DNA from: an uncultured Roseburia sp.
GTDB lineage: Bacteria > Bacillota > Clostridia > Lachnospirales > Lachnospiraceae
Length of the DNA: 49,845 bases
NCBI GenBank assembly: GCA_947062675.1
Contig: CAMSQM010000020.1
Span: 1-49,845 of the forward strand
Direction of reading: 5' to 3'
Every line of letters begins with the position of its first letter. Positions within the stretch are counted from its first letter, which is position 1. This document shows positions 22,373-31,960 of this stretch, one piece after another. Made by a program: the position numbers and the translations under genes. A model generated the notes under the pieces. The model was not told the DNA's origin. It saw only the letters and a list, made by a program, of their open reading frames with translations, and searched no databases.

Positions 22373-24427
22373 ATGAAAAAAACGAATCTGAAACTAAAAG
22401 GAAAGCTCCGTACATATTTCTGCTGGCCGCTGATGCTGAACATTCTGCTGATTGTAATGAATTTTTTTCTGTATCTGTATCAGATCGTGCCGGGAATTGT
22501 CTTTTCCGGGTTTGTGATAATTTACTTTCTTGTGACGCTGATGGCTTACCGGGGAAGCAGGCCGGCGCTGGCGGAGGAACTGGTCAATTTTGCGACGCAG
22601 TACGGTACCGTTCAGAAGCAGCTTCTGAATGAATTTGAGATTCCCTACGCGCTTGTGGATTACAATGCAAAGCTCCTCTGGGTGAACAGACAGTTTACAA
22701 AGATTACGGGCAGGGACAGGGACTATCACAAGTCCGTGATGACGGTTTTTCCGACGCTGACAAAGGAGATCTTACAGCGCGCAGAGGCGGTCGGGACGAT
22801 GAATCTGACGCTGGATGAGCGGTATTACCGCGTTGTGATGAAGCGCATTTATTTCGATGCGATGATCCCGGACAGCACGATGATGGAGGTGGACGGGAGC
22901 GACGAGTATCTGACCGCGATTTATCTGTTCGATGAGACGGAACTTTACAGCAGTCTCCGCCAGAATGAAGAGCAGCAGCTTGTCGCGGGGCTGGTCTACA
23001 TTGATAATTATGATGAGGCCTTAAACAGCATCGAGGATGTAAAACAGTCGCTTCTGATCGCCTTAATCGACCGCAAGGTAAATAAATATTTTACGGAAAT
23101 TGACGCGCTTGTGCGAAAGATAGAGAAGGACAAGTATTTTGTGATTTTCCGCAAGAAGTACCTGGAAAAGGTGAAGGAGGACCGTTTCCGCATCATAGAA
23201 GACGTCAAAACAGTGAAGGTCGGAAACGAGATGGCGGTTACCCTCAGCATCGGAATCGGTGTGGATGGAGCCAGCTATACGCAGAATTATGAATATGCCA
23301 GAATGGCGATTGATCTCGCGCTCGGACGGGGCGGTGACCAGGTCGTCGTGCGGGAAGGCGAGGATGTTTCATATTATGGCGGGAAGACCCAGCAGGTAGA
23401 GCGGAACACAAGGGTTAAGGCGAGAGTCAAGGCGCATGCGCTGCGGGAGATTATCGAGAGCCGGGAACATGTCGTCATTATGGGACATCATATCAGCGAT
23501 GTGGATTCCCTTGGAGCTTCAATCGGTGTGTTCTGTGCGGCCCGCGTGCTCGGGAAGAAAGCGCAGATTGTTTTAAATGAGATTACTTCGTCGCTCCGGC
23601 CGCTGGTGGAGCTTTTTACAGAGGAGAACGGGTATCCTGCGGATCTCTTTATACGGAGTGAAGAGGCGATTCTGATCACGGACGAGAACACACTTGTGAT
23701 GGTTGTGGATGTCAATCGCCCGAGTTACACGGAGTGTCCGGAGCTGCTTAAGAGGAGCGGCACGGTCTGTGTTTTTGATCATCACAGGCAGGGAAGCGAG
23801 GTTATTGAGAATCCGGTGCTCTCCTATGTCGAGCCGTATGCGTCGAGCGCCTGCGAGATGATCGCGGAGGTATTGCAGTACTTTTCTGAAAATATCAGAC
23901 TCTCGCCGTGCGAGGCAGACTGTATTTATGCCGGGGTTCTGATCGATACCAATAATTTTATGACGAAAACGGGGGTCAGGACGTTTGAGGCGGCGGCTTA
24001 TCTGCGGAGAGCGGGCGCGGAGGTGACGCGGGTCCGCAAGCTTCTGCGCAATGATCTGGGGGATTATAAGGCGAGGGCCGAGGCGGTGCGCCATGCGATT
24101 GTCTACCGCAATTCCTTTGCAATCTCCATCTGTCCGGCGGATAATCTGGAGAGTCCGACGGTCGTCTGCGCGCAGGCGGCGAATGAACTGCTCAATATTA
24201 TCGGAATCAAGGCGTCATTTGTGCTGACCGAGTATCACGGAAAGATCTATGTTAGCTCCAGATCCATCGACGAGATCAATGTCCAGCTCATTATGGAGCG
24301 TCTCGGCGGCGGCGGTCACATGAATGTGGCCGGGGCGCAGCTGACGGACTGCACGGTAATGCGCGCAAAATGTATTATCCAGGATACGATCGATGAGATG
24401 ATAAAAGCGGGCGATATCAAAGAATAA
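22373..24427 (+). CDS. gdpP: c-di-AMP phosphodiesterase GdpP (YybT)
   Basis: 684 residues from ATG 22373 (GGGGAGG upstream). Two N-terminal membrane helices (~20-65), a PAS-like domain (~85-170), a GGDEF-like domain lacking the GGDEF motif (~175-300), then DHH ([21 protein letters not shown]) and DHHA1 with [10 protein letters not shown]. GdpP hydrolyses the second messenger c-di-AMP to pApA and tunes potassium and osmotic balance and cell-wall stress. Upstream of rplI-dnaB in the canonical Firmicute order. Confidence 0.95.
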   Translation: MKKTNLKLKGKLRTYFCWPLMLNILLIVMNFFLYLYQIVPGIVFSGFVIIYFLVTLMAYRGSRPALAEELVNFATQYGTVQKQLLNEFEIPYALVDYNAKLLWVNRQFTKITGRDRDYHKSVMTVFPTLTKEILQRAEAVGTMNLTLDERYYRVVMKRIYFDAMIPDSTMMEVDGSDEYLTAIYLFDETELYSSLRQNEEQQLVAGLVYIDNYDEALNSIEDVKQSLLIALIDRKVNKYFTEIDALVRKIEKDKYFVIFRKKYLEKVKEDRFRIIEDVKTVKVGNEMAVTLSIGIGVDGASYTQNYEYARMAIDLALGRGGDQVVVREGEDVSYYGGKTQQVERNTRVKARVKAHALREIIESREHVVIMGHHISDVDSLGASIGVFCAARVLGKKAQIVLNEITSSLRPLVELFTEENGYPADLFIRSEEAILITDENTLVMVVDVNRPSYTECPELLKRSGTVCVFDHHRQGSEVIENPVLSYVEPYASSACEMIAEVLQYFSENIRLSPCEADCIYAGVLIDTNNFMTKTGVRTFEAAAYLRRAGAEVTRVRKLLRNDLGDYKARAEAVRHAIVYRNSFAISICPADNLESPTVVCAQAANELLNIIGIKASFVLTEYHGKIYVSSRSIDEINVQLIMERLGGGGHMNVAGAQLTDCTVMRAKCIIQDTIDEMIKAGDIKE

Positions 24428-24444
24428 AAAGACGGAGGAGTGTC

Positions 24445-24891
24445 ATGAAAGTAATTTTATTACAGGATGTAAAAGCCCTTGGGAAAGAGGGGGACGTTGT
24501 CAATGTGAGCGACGGCTACGCGCGGAATCTGCTTCTGCCCAAAAAGATGGGGGTTGAAGCGACCCCGAAACATATGAATGACTTAAAGCTTAAGAAGCAG
24601 CATGAAGCGAAGGAGGCGCAGGAGCTTTATGAAGCGGCGCAGGCGCTCGCAGAGAAGCTGAAGGACAAAAAGGTGACGGTGAAAATGAAGGCGGGCGAGG
24701 GCGGCCGCACGTTCGGCTCCGTCTCGACGAAGGAGATTGCGACGGCGGCAAAGGAGCAGCTCGGTCTGGAGCTTGACAAGAAGAAGATGCAGCTGCCGGA
24801 GCCGATCAGGGCGTTCGGGATGACAGAGGTATCCGTTAAGCTTCATCCGAAAGTGACGGGAAGCCTGACGGTACACGTTGTGGAGGCGTAA
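24445..24891 (+). CDS. rplI: 50S ribosomal protein L9
   Basis: 148 residues. [19 protein letters not shown] and [14 protein letters not shown] are the L9 N-terminal rRNA-binding domain; a long connecting helix (~45-75) leads to the C-terminal domain with [10 protein letters not shown]. Lies 17 bp after gdpP with GGAGG and 6 bp before dnaB, in one transcript. Confidence 0.97.
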   Translation: MKVILLQDVKALGKEGDVVNVSDGYARNLLLPKKMGVEATPKHMNDLKLKKQHEAKEAQELYEAAQALAEKLKDKKVTVKMKAGEGGRTFGSVSTKEIATAAKEQLGLELDKKKMQLPEPIRAFGMTEVSVKLHPKVTGSLTVHVVEA

Positions 24892-24897
24892 TCATTT

Positions 24898-26232
24898 ATG
24901 GAAGAGGCGCTGATAAAACGCATCATGCCAAACAGCCTGGAAGCAGAGCAGTCGGTCATCGGTTCCATGATTATGGATAAGGATGCGATTGTGGCGGCGA
25001 TGGAAATGCTTCTCGCGGAAGATTTTTACTATCAGCAGTACGGGATTCTGTTCGACGCCATGATTGAGCTTTACAATAAGGGGATGCCGGTGGATCTGGT
25101 GACACTCCAGAATAAGCTGAAAGAAAAGGATGTGCCGCCAGAGATCGCGAGTCTTGAGTTTGTGAGAGATCTGCTGACGGCTGTGCCGACTTCTGCAAAC
25201 ATAAAATACTATGCGCAGATTGTGAAAGATCATTCCATGAGCCGGAAACTGATCCGTCTCATGGAAGAGATTGCGAATGAATGCTATATTGGCAGAGAGA
25301 GCATCCACACGATCATGGACGTCGTGGAGAAGAAAGTATTCGAGCTTCTCTCGGCGCGCGGCAGCGGCGGTGATTTTGTGCCGATCCGCCAGGTGGTTAT
25401 GAATGCGCTGGAGAAAATAGAGAATGCGGCCAGAAATTCCGGCGCTGTGACGGGTATCGCCACCGGATTTATCGACCTTGATTACCGGACTGCGGGGCTG
25501 CAGCCCTCGGATCTGATTCTGATAGCGGCCCGCCCTTCCATGGGGAAAACGGCGTTTGTACTCAATATAGCCCAGTATGTCGCGTTTCACGAAGATTTAT
25601 GCACAGCTATCTTCTCGCTGGAAATGTCAAAAGAGCAGCTTGTGAACCGTCTGTTTTCCCTGGAGGCGCGGGTGGACGCGCAGGCACTCCGCACCGGAAA
25701 TCTCTCCGATGTGGACTGGGAAAAGCTTATCGAGGGCGCCGGTGTTATCGGGAATTCAAAGCTTATCATTGACGATACGCCGGGGATCACGATTCCGGAG
25801 ATGCGGAGTAAGTGCCGCAGGTATAAACTGGAATATGATCTGAAGCTGATCATTATTGATTATCTGCAGCTGATGTCCGGTTCCGGTCGTTCCGGCGACT
25901 CGCGCCAGCAGGAGATCTCCGATATTTCCCGTTCCCTGAAAGCGCTTGCGCGTGAGCTTGCCGTTCCGGTGATTGCGCTCTCACAGTTATCCCGTGCGGT
26001 GGAGCAGCGGCCGGATCACAGGCCGATGTTATCAGATCTGCGCGAATCGGGCGCAATCGAGCAGGATGCCGACGTGGTTATGTTTATTTACCGCGATGAG
26101 TATTATAATCATGATTCCGAGATGAAAGGAATCTCGGAGATTATTATTGCAAAACAGAGGAACGGTCCGATTGGAACAGTTAATCTTGTCTGGCTTCCGC
26201 AGTATACAAAATTTGCAAATATGGAAAAATAG
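24898..26232 (+). CDS. dnaB: Replicative DNA helicase DnaB
   Basis: 444 residues. N-terminal primase-interaction domain (SLEAEQSVIGSMIMD...), then RecA-type helicase core: Walker A RPSMGKTAF, Walker B IIDYLQLM, arginine-finger region SQLSRAVEQRPDHRP and SDLRESGAIEQDAD. Hexameric 5'-3' helicase at the fork. No intein. GGAGG in the preceding gene's end serves as ribosome binding site. Confidence 0.97.
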   Translation: MEEALIKRIMPNSLEAEQSVIGSMIMDKDAIVAAMEMLLAEDFYYQQYGILFDAMIELYNKGMPVDLVTLQNKLKEKDVPPEIASLEFVRDLLTAVPTSANIKYYAQIVKDHSMSRKLIRLMEEIANECYIGRESIHTIMDVVEKKVFELLSARGSGGDFVPIRQVVMNALEKIENAARNSGAVTGIATGFIDLDYRTAGLQPSDLILIAARPSMGKTAFVLNIAQYVAFHEDLCTAIFSLEMSKEQLVNRLFSLEARVDAQALRTGNLSDVDWEKLIEGAGVIGNSKLIIDDTPGITIPEMRSKCRRYKLEYDLKLIIIDYLQLMSGSGRSGDSRQQEISDISRSLKALARELAVPVIALSQLSRAVEQRPDHRPMLSDLRESGAIEQDADVVMFIYRDEYYNHDSEMKGISEIIIAKQRNGPIGTVNLVWLPQYTKFANMEK

Positions 26233-26278
26233 TGTCATAAATATAAAATGTGTGTGGAAATCTGTACATTCACATTTA

Positions 26279-26320
26279 TCAGCCCTCCTATCGCCGGTTG
26301 CCGGAAGATATGAGGGCTGA
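26279..26320 (+). terminator. Hairpin after dnaB
   Basis: TCAGCCCTC (26279-26287) pairs with GAGGGCTGA (26312-26320), with an inner CCGG-TTG-CCGG. Strong stem without a T-run; a terminator by position. Confidence 0.55.
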
Positions 26321-26374
26321 CGCATTTACGGCGGGAGAAGCAGAAGAAAAACTGAGGATAATTTTTGAGGAATC

Positions 26375-26403
26375 TTGTCATACTGCGGTTATGTGGGTAT
26401 AAT
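26375..26403 (+). promoter_or_regulatory. Promoter of the osmoprotectant transporter operon
   Basis: TTGTCA (26375-26380), 17 nt, TATAAT (26398-26403). Confidence 0.7.
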
Positions 26404-26442
26404 AAGACGGTATCAGATAGTATGTGGAAAGGATGCGTGGCC

Positions 26443-27081
26443 ATGTATCAGCAGATTGCAGAATATTTTCAGACAAGCAGTGAACGGTGGTTTTCGATGC
26501 TTGCCGGACATATCGGGCTCAGCGCGGGAGCGCTGCTGCCGGCGATTGTAATTGCAGTGCCGGCCGGATTTTTGTGTGTCCGGTACGCGCGCCTGAACCG
26601 GCCTGTCACCGCGCTGTTTGGCACGCTGCGGATTATCCCGAGTCTGGCGGTTCTTCTTCTGATGCTGCCTGTTCTGGGTACCGGGGCGCTGCCGGCCATG
26701 GCGGCTCTGGTGCTTCTGGCGATCCCGCCGATTCTGGCAAACACAATCGCAGGACTTAACGGTGTGCCTGATTTTATGCTGGAAACCGCGGTGAGTCTTG
26801 GGATGACACAGGAACAGGTCTGGTGGAAGATACGTTTTCCGCTCGCACTGCCGCTGATTTTTGCCGGCGTTAAGACGGCTGCGGTGGAGATTATCGCGAG
26901 TGCTACGCTGGCTGCGCGCATCGGCGCCGGCGGTCTGGGGGATCTGATATTTACCGGCATTGGTCTGTTCCGGACAGACCTGCTGCTGATCGGCGGAGGT
27001 TCCGTTGCCGTGCTCTCGCTCCTGGCCGGTCTGCTGTTCGGCCTGCTGGAAAAAATGTGCATCCGGTATAAAACGATATAA
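26443..27081 (+). CDS. Osmoprotectant ABC transporter permease (OpuCB type)
   Basis: 212 residues with about five or six membrane helices and the EAA loop ETAVSLGMTQEQVWWKIRFPLALP that couples to the ATPase. The end of the permease core reads ATLAARIGAGGLGDLIFTG, typical of OpuC/ProW-like permeases. Start at 26443 follows GGAAAGGA. First of four genes (permease, binding protein, ATPase, permease) for glycine betaine, choline or carnitine uptake; the precise ligand is inferred. Confidence 0.9.
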   Translation: MYQQIAEYFQTSSERWFSMLAGHIGLSAGALLPAIVIAVPAGFLCVRYARLNRPVTALFGTLRIIPSLAVLLLMLPVLGTGALPAMAALVLLAIPPILANTIAGLNGVPDFMLETAVSLGMTQEQVWWKIRFPLALPLIFAGVKTAAVEIIASATLAARIGAGGLGDLIFTGIGLFRTDLLLIGGGSVAVLSLLAGLLFGLLEKMCIRYKTI

Positions 27082-27094
27082 AGGAGATTTACAG

Positions 27095-27988
27095 ATGAAG
27101 AAAAAAAATATTGCGGTTTCAGCCGCGGCGGTGTCTGCCGCGGGTTTCCTGCTGTTATCAGGATGCGGCGGTACGGACGGCGCGGTTGTGCGCGTGGGTT
27201 CCAAGGATTTTACGGAAGGGCTGCTGGTGAGCGAGATTTATGCGCTGGCGCTGGAGGATGCCGGGTATAAGGTGGAGCGGAATATGAATATTGCAGGGTC
27301 TGTCGTTCACACGGCGATCACCAGTGATGAATTCGACCTCTATCCCGAATATACCGGGACGGCGCTGCTGTCCGTATTACAGATGGAGATGAACAGCGAC
27401 CCGGATGTGGTCTATGATACGGTGAAGGCTGCCTATGACGAACAGTTTGATCTGACCTGGCTGGATTCCACGCAGGTGAACAACAGAAACGGGCTGGCAA
27501 TCCGGACGGAGCTTGCGCAGGAGTACGGTATTTATACGATGTCGGATCTGCAGGCCGCTGCGGATAAAATAAAGGTCTGTTCCCAGGGGGAATTTGAATA
27601 TCGTGAGGACGGGCTTCCGGGACTTGCGAAAGTGTATGGGGAGTTTGACTTTGCGTCGATCAACCTGTACGACAGCGGGCTGAAATACGAGATTCTGGCG
27701 AACGCGGAGGCGGACGTGTGCCCGGCTTACGCCACTGACGCGCAGCTTGTGGACAAGGACAGATTTACGTTCCTTGAGGATGACAAAAAATTCTGGCCGC
27801 CGTATTATATGGCTCCTGTTGTGCGCAATGACCTTCTCGGGGAACAGCCTGAAATTGCGGAGGTTCTCAACCGCGTCAGCGCCAGCCTGGATACGGAAAC
27901 AATGATTTCGCTGAATGCGAAAGTGGATATTGATAAACAGGAATATGAGGATGTGGCAAAAGAGTTTTATGACAGCATCCGCAGATAA
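27095..27988 (+). CDS. Osmoprotectant-binding lipoprotein (OpuCC type)
   Basis: 297 residues from ATG 27095 (AAAGGAG upstream). Signal peptide with lipobox LLLSGC (lipid-modified Cys). OpuAC-like fold: VRVGSKDFTEGLLVSEIYALALE, YPEYTGTALLS, then DAQLVDKDRFTFLEDDKKFWPPYY, which line the ligand pocket with aromatic residues for quaternary ammonium compounds. It delivers betaine-type solutes to the two permeases. Confidence 0.9.
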   Translation: MKKKNIAVSAAAVSAAGFLLLSGCGGTDGAVVRVGSKDFTEGLLVSEIYALALEDAGYKVERNMNIAGSVVHTAITSDEFDLYPEYTGTALLSVLQMEMNSDPDVVYDTVKAAYDEQFDLTWLDSTQVNNRNGLAIRTELAQEYGIYTMSDLQAAADKIKVCSQGEFEYREDGLPGLAKVYGEFDFASINLYDSGLKYEILANAEADVCPAYATDAQLVDKDRFTFLEDDKKFWPPYYMAPVVRNDLLGEQPEIAEVLNRVSASLDTETMISLNAKVDIDKQEYEDVAKEFYDSIRR

Positions 27989-28005
27989 GGCAGGGGGGCG
28001 TTACA

Positions 28006-28773
28006 GTGGTGCACGCAATTGAATTCCGGGATGTGACAAAAACATTTAAGGGCGCAGGTTACAGCGCTGTGGATCATGTGAGCTTTACCGTCGAAGAGGG
28101 GGAATTTATCACGATTCTCGGATCTTCCGGCTGTGGGAAGACGACGCTTCTTAAGATGATCAACCGGCTGTATGAGCCTGATGACGGAAAGGTGCTGCTG
28201 TCAGGCACGGATATCAGTAGCGTGGATGTCGTCAGTTTAAGGCGGCGTATCGGTTATGTTATTCAGCAGATCGGCCTGTTTCCGCATCTCACCGTCGGTG
28301 AGAATATCGCCACGCTTCCAAAGCTTCTGAAATGGGAAAAAGAAAAGACGGCCGCCCGCGTGGACGAGCTGCTCATCATGGCGGGGCTTGCGCCGGATGA
28401 ATTCCGAAACAGATATCCGTCGCAGCTGTCCGGCGGCCAGCAGCAGCGCGTGGGGCTTGCGCGTGCGCTGGCGGCGGATCCGGGGATTATGCTGCTGGAT
28501 GAGCCGTTTGGAGCGATTGACTCCATCACGCGCACGAAGCTTCAGGACGAACTTCTCGCGCTGCACGGCGGGATGAAGAAAACATTTCTGTTTGTGACGC
28601 ATGATATCGAGGAAGCATTGAAGCTTGGGACGCGCGTTATGATAATGAATGGAGGAAAAGTCATACAGTATGACACGCCGGAACAGATTATCCGGAATCC
28701 GGCGGATGCATTTGTGCGCTCCCTCGTGGAGGCGGCGCGGGCAAAAGAACAGTTCTGGGAGAGATTCGTATGA
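28006..28773 (+). CDS. Osmoprotectant ABC transporter ATP-binding protein without CBS domains
   Basis: 255 residues, GTG start after GGGGGGCG. Walker A GSSGCGKTT, signature LSGGQQQRVGLARA, Walker B IMLLDEPFGAID and the H-loop in FVTHDIEEALKLG. Usual OpuCA proteins have ~380 residues with a C-terminal CBS pair that senses ionic strength or c-di-AMP; this one stops right after the ATPase, so that control is absent or supplied by another protein. Overlaps the next gene by 4 nt. Confidence 0.92.
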   Translation: MVHAIEFRDVTKTFKGAGYSAVDHVSFTVEEGEFITILGSSGCGKTTLLKMINRLYEPDDGKVLLSGTDISSVDVVSLRRRIGYVIQQIGLFPHLTVGENIATLPKLLKWEKEKTAARVDELLIMAGLAPDEFRNRYPSQLSGGQQQRVGLARALAADPGIMLLDEPFGAIDSITRTKLQDELLALHGGMKKTFLFVTHDIEEALKLGTRVMIMNGGKVIQYDTPEQIIRNPADAFVRSLVEAARAKEQFWERFV

Positions 28774-29387
28774 CAGAGTATCTGATAAAACATTATGATG
28801 ATCTGGCGGAGGCGGCGCTTGTGCATCTGCAGCTTGTATTGCTGGCGATGGTGTGTTCCCTTGTTCTGGCCGCCGCCCTGACTGTGGTGTGCAGCTGTTC
28901 CGGGAAGATTGCGGGAATTGTGACCGGACTTCTGGCGATGATATATTCTGTTCCGAGCCTTGCAATGTTCGCCCTTCTGATTCCGCTGACCGGGCTGGGA
29001 AAAACCACAGCTGTGATTGTGCTTGTAATCTACAATCAATACCTTCTGCTGCAGAATTTTCTGGCAGGACTCGACAGCGTGGACAAGGGGGTGACGGAAG
29101 CGGCTGCCGGCATGGGGATGACGAATCTGCAGATTCTGATAAAAATCCGTCTGCCCCTGGCGAGAGAGGCGCTGGCTGCCGGAATCCGCATTGCGCTGGT
29201 CTCTACCGTGAGCATTGCCACAATTGCCGCGTCAATCAATGCAGGGGGACTCGGGACGATTCTTTTTGACGGTCTGCGCACGATGAACATTCCCAAGATC
29301 GTGTGGGGCAGTCTGGCGTCGGCGCTGCTGGTTATTCTCACGGACCGGGTGACACGCTTTATCTCACCGCATCGCGGGCCGGCCTGA
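28770..29387 (+). CDS. Osmoprotectant ABC transporter permease (OpuCD type)
   Basis: 205 residues, about five membrane helices. EAA loop GVTEAAAGMGMTNLQILIKIRLPLA and ATIAASINAGGLGTILFDG end of the core. ATG overlaps the ATPase stop (ATGA). Forms a heterodimeric channel with the first permease of the operon. Confidence 0.9.
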   Translation: MTEYLIKHYDDLAEAALVHLQLVLLAMVCSLVLAAALTVVCSCSGKIAGIVTGLLAMIYSVPSLAMFALLIPLTGLGKTTAVIVLVIYNQYLLLQNFLAGLDSVDKGVTEAAAGMGMTNLQILIKIRLPLAREALAAGIRIALVSTVSIATIAASINAGGLGTILFDGLRTMNIPKIVWGSLASALLVILTDRVTRFISPHRGPA

Positions 29388-29437
29388 CCGCCGGCTTCCT
29401 GTGAAGAGTATCCGAAAGAGAAGGAGCTGTATATCCT

Positions 29438-30790
29438 ATGGAACGTGACCTTACCAGCGGAAGTGTACCCGGAGTCATTTTCAGTTTTTCGCTGCCATAT
29501 CTGCTGTCCTATTTTCTGCAGACGCTTTACGGAATGGCGGACTTATTTATCATCGGTCAGTTTAACGGGGTGGAGAGTACCACGGCGGTTTCCATTGGCA
29601 GCCAGGTGATGCATATGATCACGGTTATGATTACAGGGCTTGCGATGGGCTCCACGGTTCTGATCGGCCGCGCTGTCGGGGCAAAGGACCAGAGAGGGGC
29701 AGCGCAGGCGGCCGGGAATACCGCGACAATGTTTTTTGCGCTGTCGGCGGTGCTCACCCTGTGTCTTCTGGCTTTTGTAAAACCGGTTGTGGCGGCTATG
29801 GCGACGCCGGATCCGGCGGTGCCCAGCACAGTCAGCTATCTGACAATCTGTTTTGCAGGGATTCCGTTTATCACAGCTTATAATATTATCAGTTCCGTGT
29901 TCCGGGGGATGGGGGACACGCGAAGTCCTATGTATTTTGTGGCTGTCGCCTGCGGTCTCAATATTGCACTGGACTATCTTTTTATCGGCGCGCTTCAGTC
30001 CGGAGCGGCCGGCGCTGCGCTCGGCACAACACTTTCCCAGACGGCGAGCGTACTGATTTCATGTGCCGCCATAAAGAAAAAGAAGATGATTCCCGGCATG
30101 GAACGGCAGGATTTTTACCCCCGGAAACAAATCTGTGGCAGTATCCTGAAAGTCGGGGTTCCCGTCGCGCTTCAGGACGGGTTTATCCAGGTGTCTTTTA
30201 TACTGATTACCGTTTTTGCAAACAGGAGGGGGATCAGCGATGCCGCGGCAGTCGGAATTGTGGAAAAACTGATCGGAATTCTGTTCCTGGTCCCGTCCAC
30301 CATGCTCTCCTGTGTATCGGCGCTGGCTGCACAGAATATAGGAGCCGGAAAGCATGACCGCGCGAGGGAAGTGCTGAAGGATGCCATTCTGATTACGGTT
30401 GTATTTGGAATAGGAGCCTCATTTCTGATGCAGCTGTTTGCGGAAGAGGCGGTCGCGCTGTTTGCCACATCGAAAGACGTGATTGCGCGCGGCGGGCAGT
30501 ATATGAGGGGATATGTGTGGGACTGTATATTTGCGGGGATTCATTTTTGCTTCAGCGGATACTTCTGCGCATACGGGCTGTCGCAGATCTCTTTTCTGCA
30601 CAATGCCGTATCCATTGTCTGCGCCCGCATTCCTCTCTCGTACGCGGCGTCCGTGTACTTTGCCGGGACGCTGTTTCAGATGGGGCTGGCGGCGCCGGCG
30701 GGCTCTGCGCTGTCAGTGGCAGTATGTCTGGCGGCGTTTCAATGGATGAACAGACGCAGCGGGGAAAACGGAAAAAACAATTCCGGATAA
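29438..30790 (+). CDS. MATE-family multidrug exporter
   Basis: 450 residues, ~12 membrane helices in two related halves. Conserved segments: LTSGSVPGVIFSFSLPYLLSYFLQTLYGMAD, MGSTVLIGRAVGAKD, a central VFRGMGDTRSPM and IGAGKHDRARE. It uses a Na+ or H+ gradient to expel drugs or metabolites. Start preceded by AGAAGGAG. Not in an operon with the OpuC genes. Confidence 0.93.
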   Translation: MERDLTSGSVPGVIFSFSLPYLLSYFLQTLYGMADLFIIGQFNGVESTTAVSIGSQVMHMITVMITGLAMGSTVLIGRAVGAKDQRGAAQAAGNTATMFFALSAVLTLCLLAFVKPVVAAMATPDPAVPSTVSYLTICFAGIPFITAYNIISSVFRGMGDTRSPMYFVAVACGLNIALDYLFIGALQSGAAGAALGTTLSQTASVLISCAAIKKKKMIPGMERQDFYPRKQICGSILKVGVPVALQDGFIQVSFILITVFANRRGISDAAAVGIVEKLIGILFLVPSTMLSCVSALAAQNIGAGKHDRAREVLKDAILITVVFGIGASFLMQLFAEEAVALFATSKDVIARGGQYMRGYVWDCIFAGIHFCFSGYFCAYGLSQISFLHNAVSIVCARIPLSYAASVYFAGTLFQMGLAAPAGSALSVAVCLAAFQWMNRRSGENGKNNSG

Positions 30791-30819
30791 TGCAAGGTTT
30801 TACCTGCCTGTATCGTATT
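30791..30819 (+). promoter_or_regulatory. Candidate ECF-sigma promoter upstream of the secreted-protein/ECF operon
   Basis: TGCAAG (30791-30796), 17 nt, CGTATT (30814-30819). CGT-type -10 elements are typical of ECF sigma factors, and the operon encodes one, so autoregulation fits. A vegetative -10 (TATTAT, 30816-30821) overlaps, so this is only suggestive. Confidence 0.4.
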
Positions 30820-30873
30820 ATAAGTAGAAAGGGAATCAATGTACAGCAACAGACAAATTAAAGGAGGTTTACA

Positions 30874-31458
30874 ATGAAAAAAGTACTGGTGGCAGGGCTG
30901 GCGGCCCTCGTGGTGGCGGGGATCTCCATTCCTGCGATTGCACTGGGAACACAGCGGAGCAGTATCCGCACGGAGACAGGGATTGTGGAGACGGATGTCA
31001 GGGCCGCGGAGAGTGCGGTAACTGCCGTGGGGGTTGGACGGACGGTGGCCGTGGCTCAGACGGCTGTGGCTGAGATGAAGGAGCTTGCGGTGAGCGTTCC
31101 GGAGGAATCGGAAGAGCCACAGGCGGATGTTCCTGCAGAATCTGCTGCGACTACTCCGGGTACAGTGCCGACGACGGCGGCTGGTATCTGCGGTTATTTT
31201 GTGGATAACAACGGAGACGGTATCTGCGATCACTGTGTGGGCGGCAGCGGATACAGCAACTGCGGTTACTATGTTGACAGCAACGGAGACGGAGTCTGCG
31301 ATCACTGTGTGGGCGGCAGCGGATACGGCACCTGCGGTTACTACGTGGATAGCAATGGGGACGGAGTCTGCGATCACTGTGTGAGTGGAAGTTACAGCGG
31401 AAGCAGAAGCTGGGGCGGACATCACGGAGGACGTCATCACGGAGGGCGTCACCACTAA
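30874..31458 (+). CDS. Secreted repeat protein with Asp/Cys/His-rich calcium- or metal-binding motifs
   Basis: 194 residues. Signal peptide at 1-24 (hydrophobic core LVAGLAALVVAGISIPAIA), then an Ala/Val/Glu-rich linker, then three 24-residue repeats from residue 106 with CGYYVDSNGDGVCDHC. D-x-N-x-D-G-x-x-D-x-C resembles the calcium loops of thrombospondin type-3 repeats. The tail GGHHGGRHHGGRHH is a His-rich transition-metal-binding type. Strong AAAGGAGG upstream. 19 bp before the ECF sigma gene and probably in one operon with it and its RsgI-like partner. Function unknown; metal or calcium sequestration at the cell surface is inference. Confidence 0.75.
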   Translation: MKKVLVAGLAALVVAGISIPAIALGTQRSSIRTETGIVETDVRAAESAVTAVGVGRTVAVAQTAVAEMKELAVSVPEESEEPQADVPAESAATTPGTVPTTAAGICGYFVDNNGDGICDHCVGGSGYSNCGYYVDSNGDGVCDHCVGGSGYGTCGYYVDSNGDGVCDHCVSGSYSGSRSWGGHHGGRHHGGRHH

Positions 31459-31477
31459 AGAAAAGAACGGGGATAGC

Positions 31478-31960
31478 ATGCGTAGCGAACGGGAGGTAAA
31501 CCGCGCAATTGAATTATATGCGGATATGATTCGCAGAATTTGTCTTCTGCATCTGAAGAATCATGCCGATACGGAGGATGTATTTCAGGAAGTGTTTTTG
31601 AAGTACATCCTCTATTCTGGTGTCTTTGAGAGCGGGGAGCATGAGAAAGCATGGTTTATCCGCGTTACCATCAATGCCTGTAAGGACTTTATGAAAAGTC
31701 TGTTCAGACGCCGGACGGTTCCGCTGGAGGCTCTTTCAGAGGATACCGCGAGTGTAATGCCGGAGCATCAGGAGGTGCTCGAGGTAGTTTTATCCCTGCC
31801 GCCCAGGTATAAGGACAGTATTTATCTGCATTATTATGAAGGATATACCGCGAGGGAAATCGGCAGCATATTACATAAGAAGGAAAATACCATCTATTCA
31901 CTTTTGTCGAGAGGAAGAGAACTGTTAAAAAAGGAGCTGGGAGGTGACGGCATTGAGTAA
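31478..31960 (+). CDS. ECF-type sigma factor
   Basis: 160 residues from ATG 31478. Sigma2 domain (LYADMIRRICLLHLKNHADTEDVFQEVFLKYI) and sigma4 domain (VLEVVLSLPPRYKDSIYLHYYEGYTAREIGSILHKKENTIYSLLSRGRELLKKEL) are clear. It directs RNA polymerase to a small regulon. The following gene encodes a membrane RsgI-like protein that overlaps its end by 8 nt, the usual anti-sigma arrangement. A possible own promoter is marked at 30791-30819. Confidence 0.93.
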   Translation: MRSEREVNRAIELYADMIRRICLLHLKNHADTEDVFQEVFLKYILYSGVFESGEHEKAWFIRVTINACKDFMKSLFRRRTVPLEALSEDTASVMPEHQEVLEVVLSLPPRYKDSIYLHYYEGYTAREIGSILHKKENTIYSLLSRGRELLKKELGGDGIE

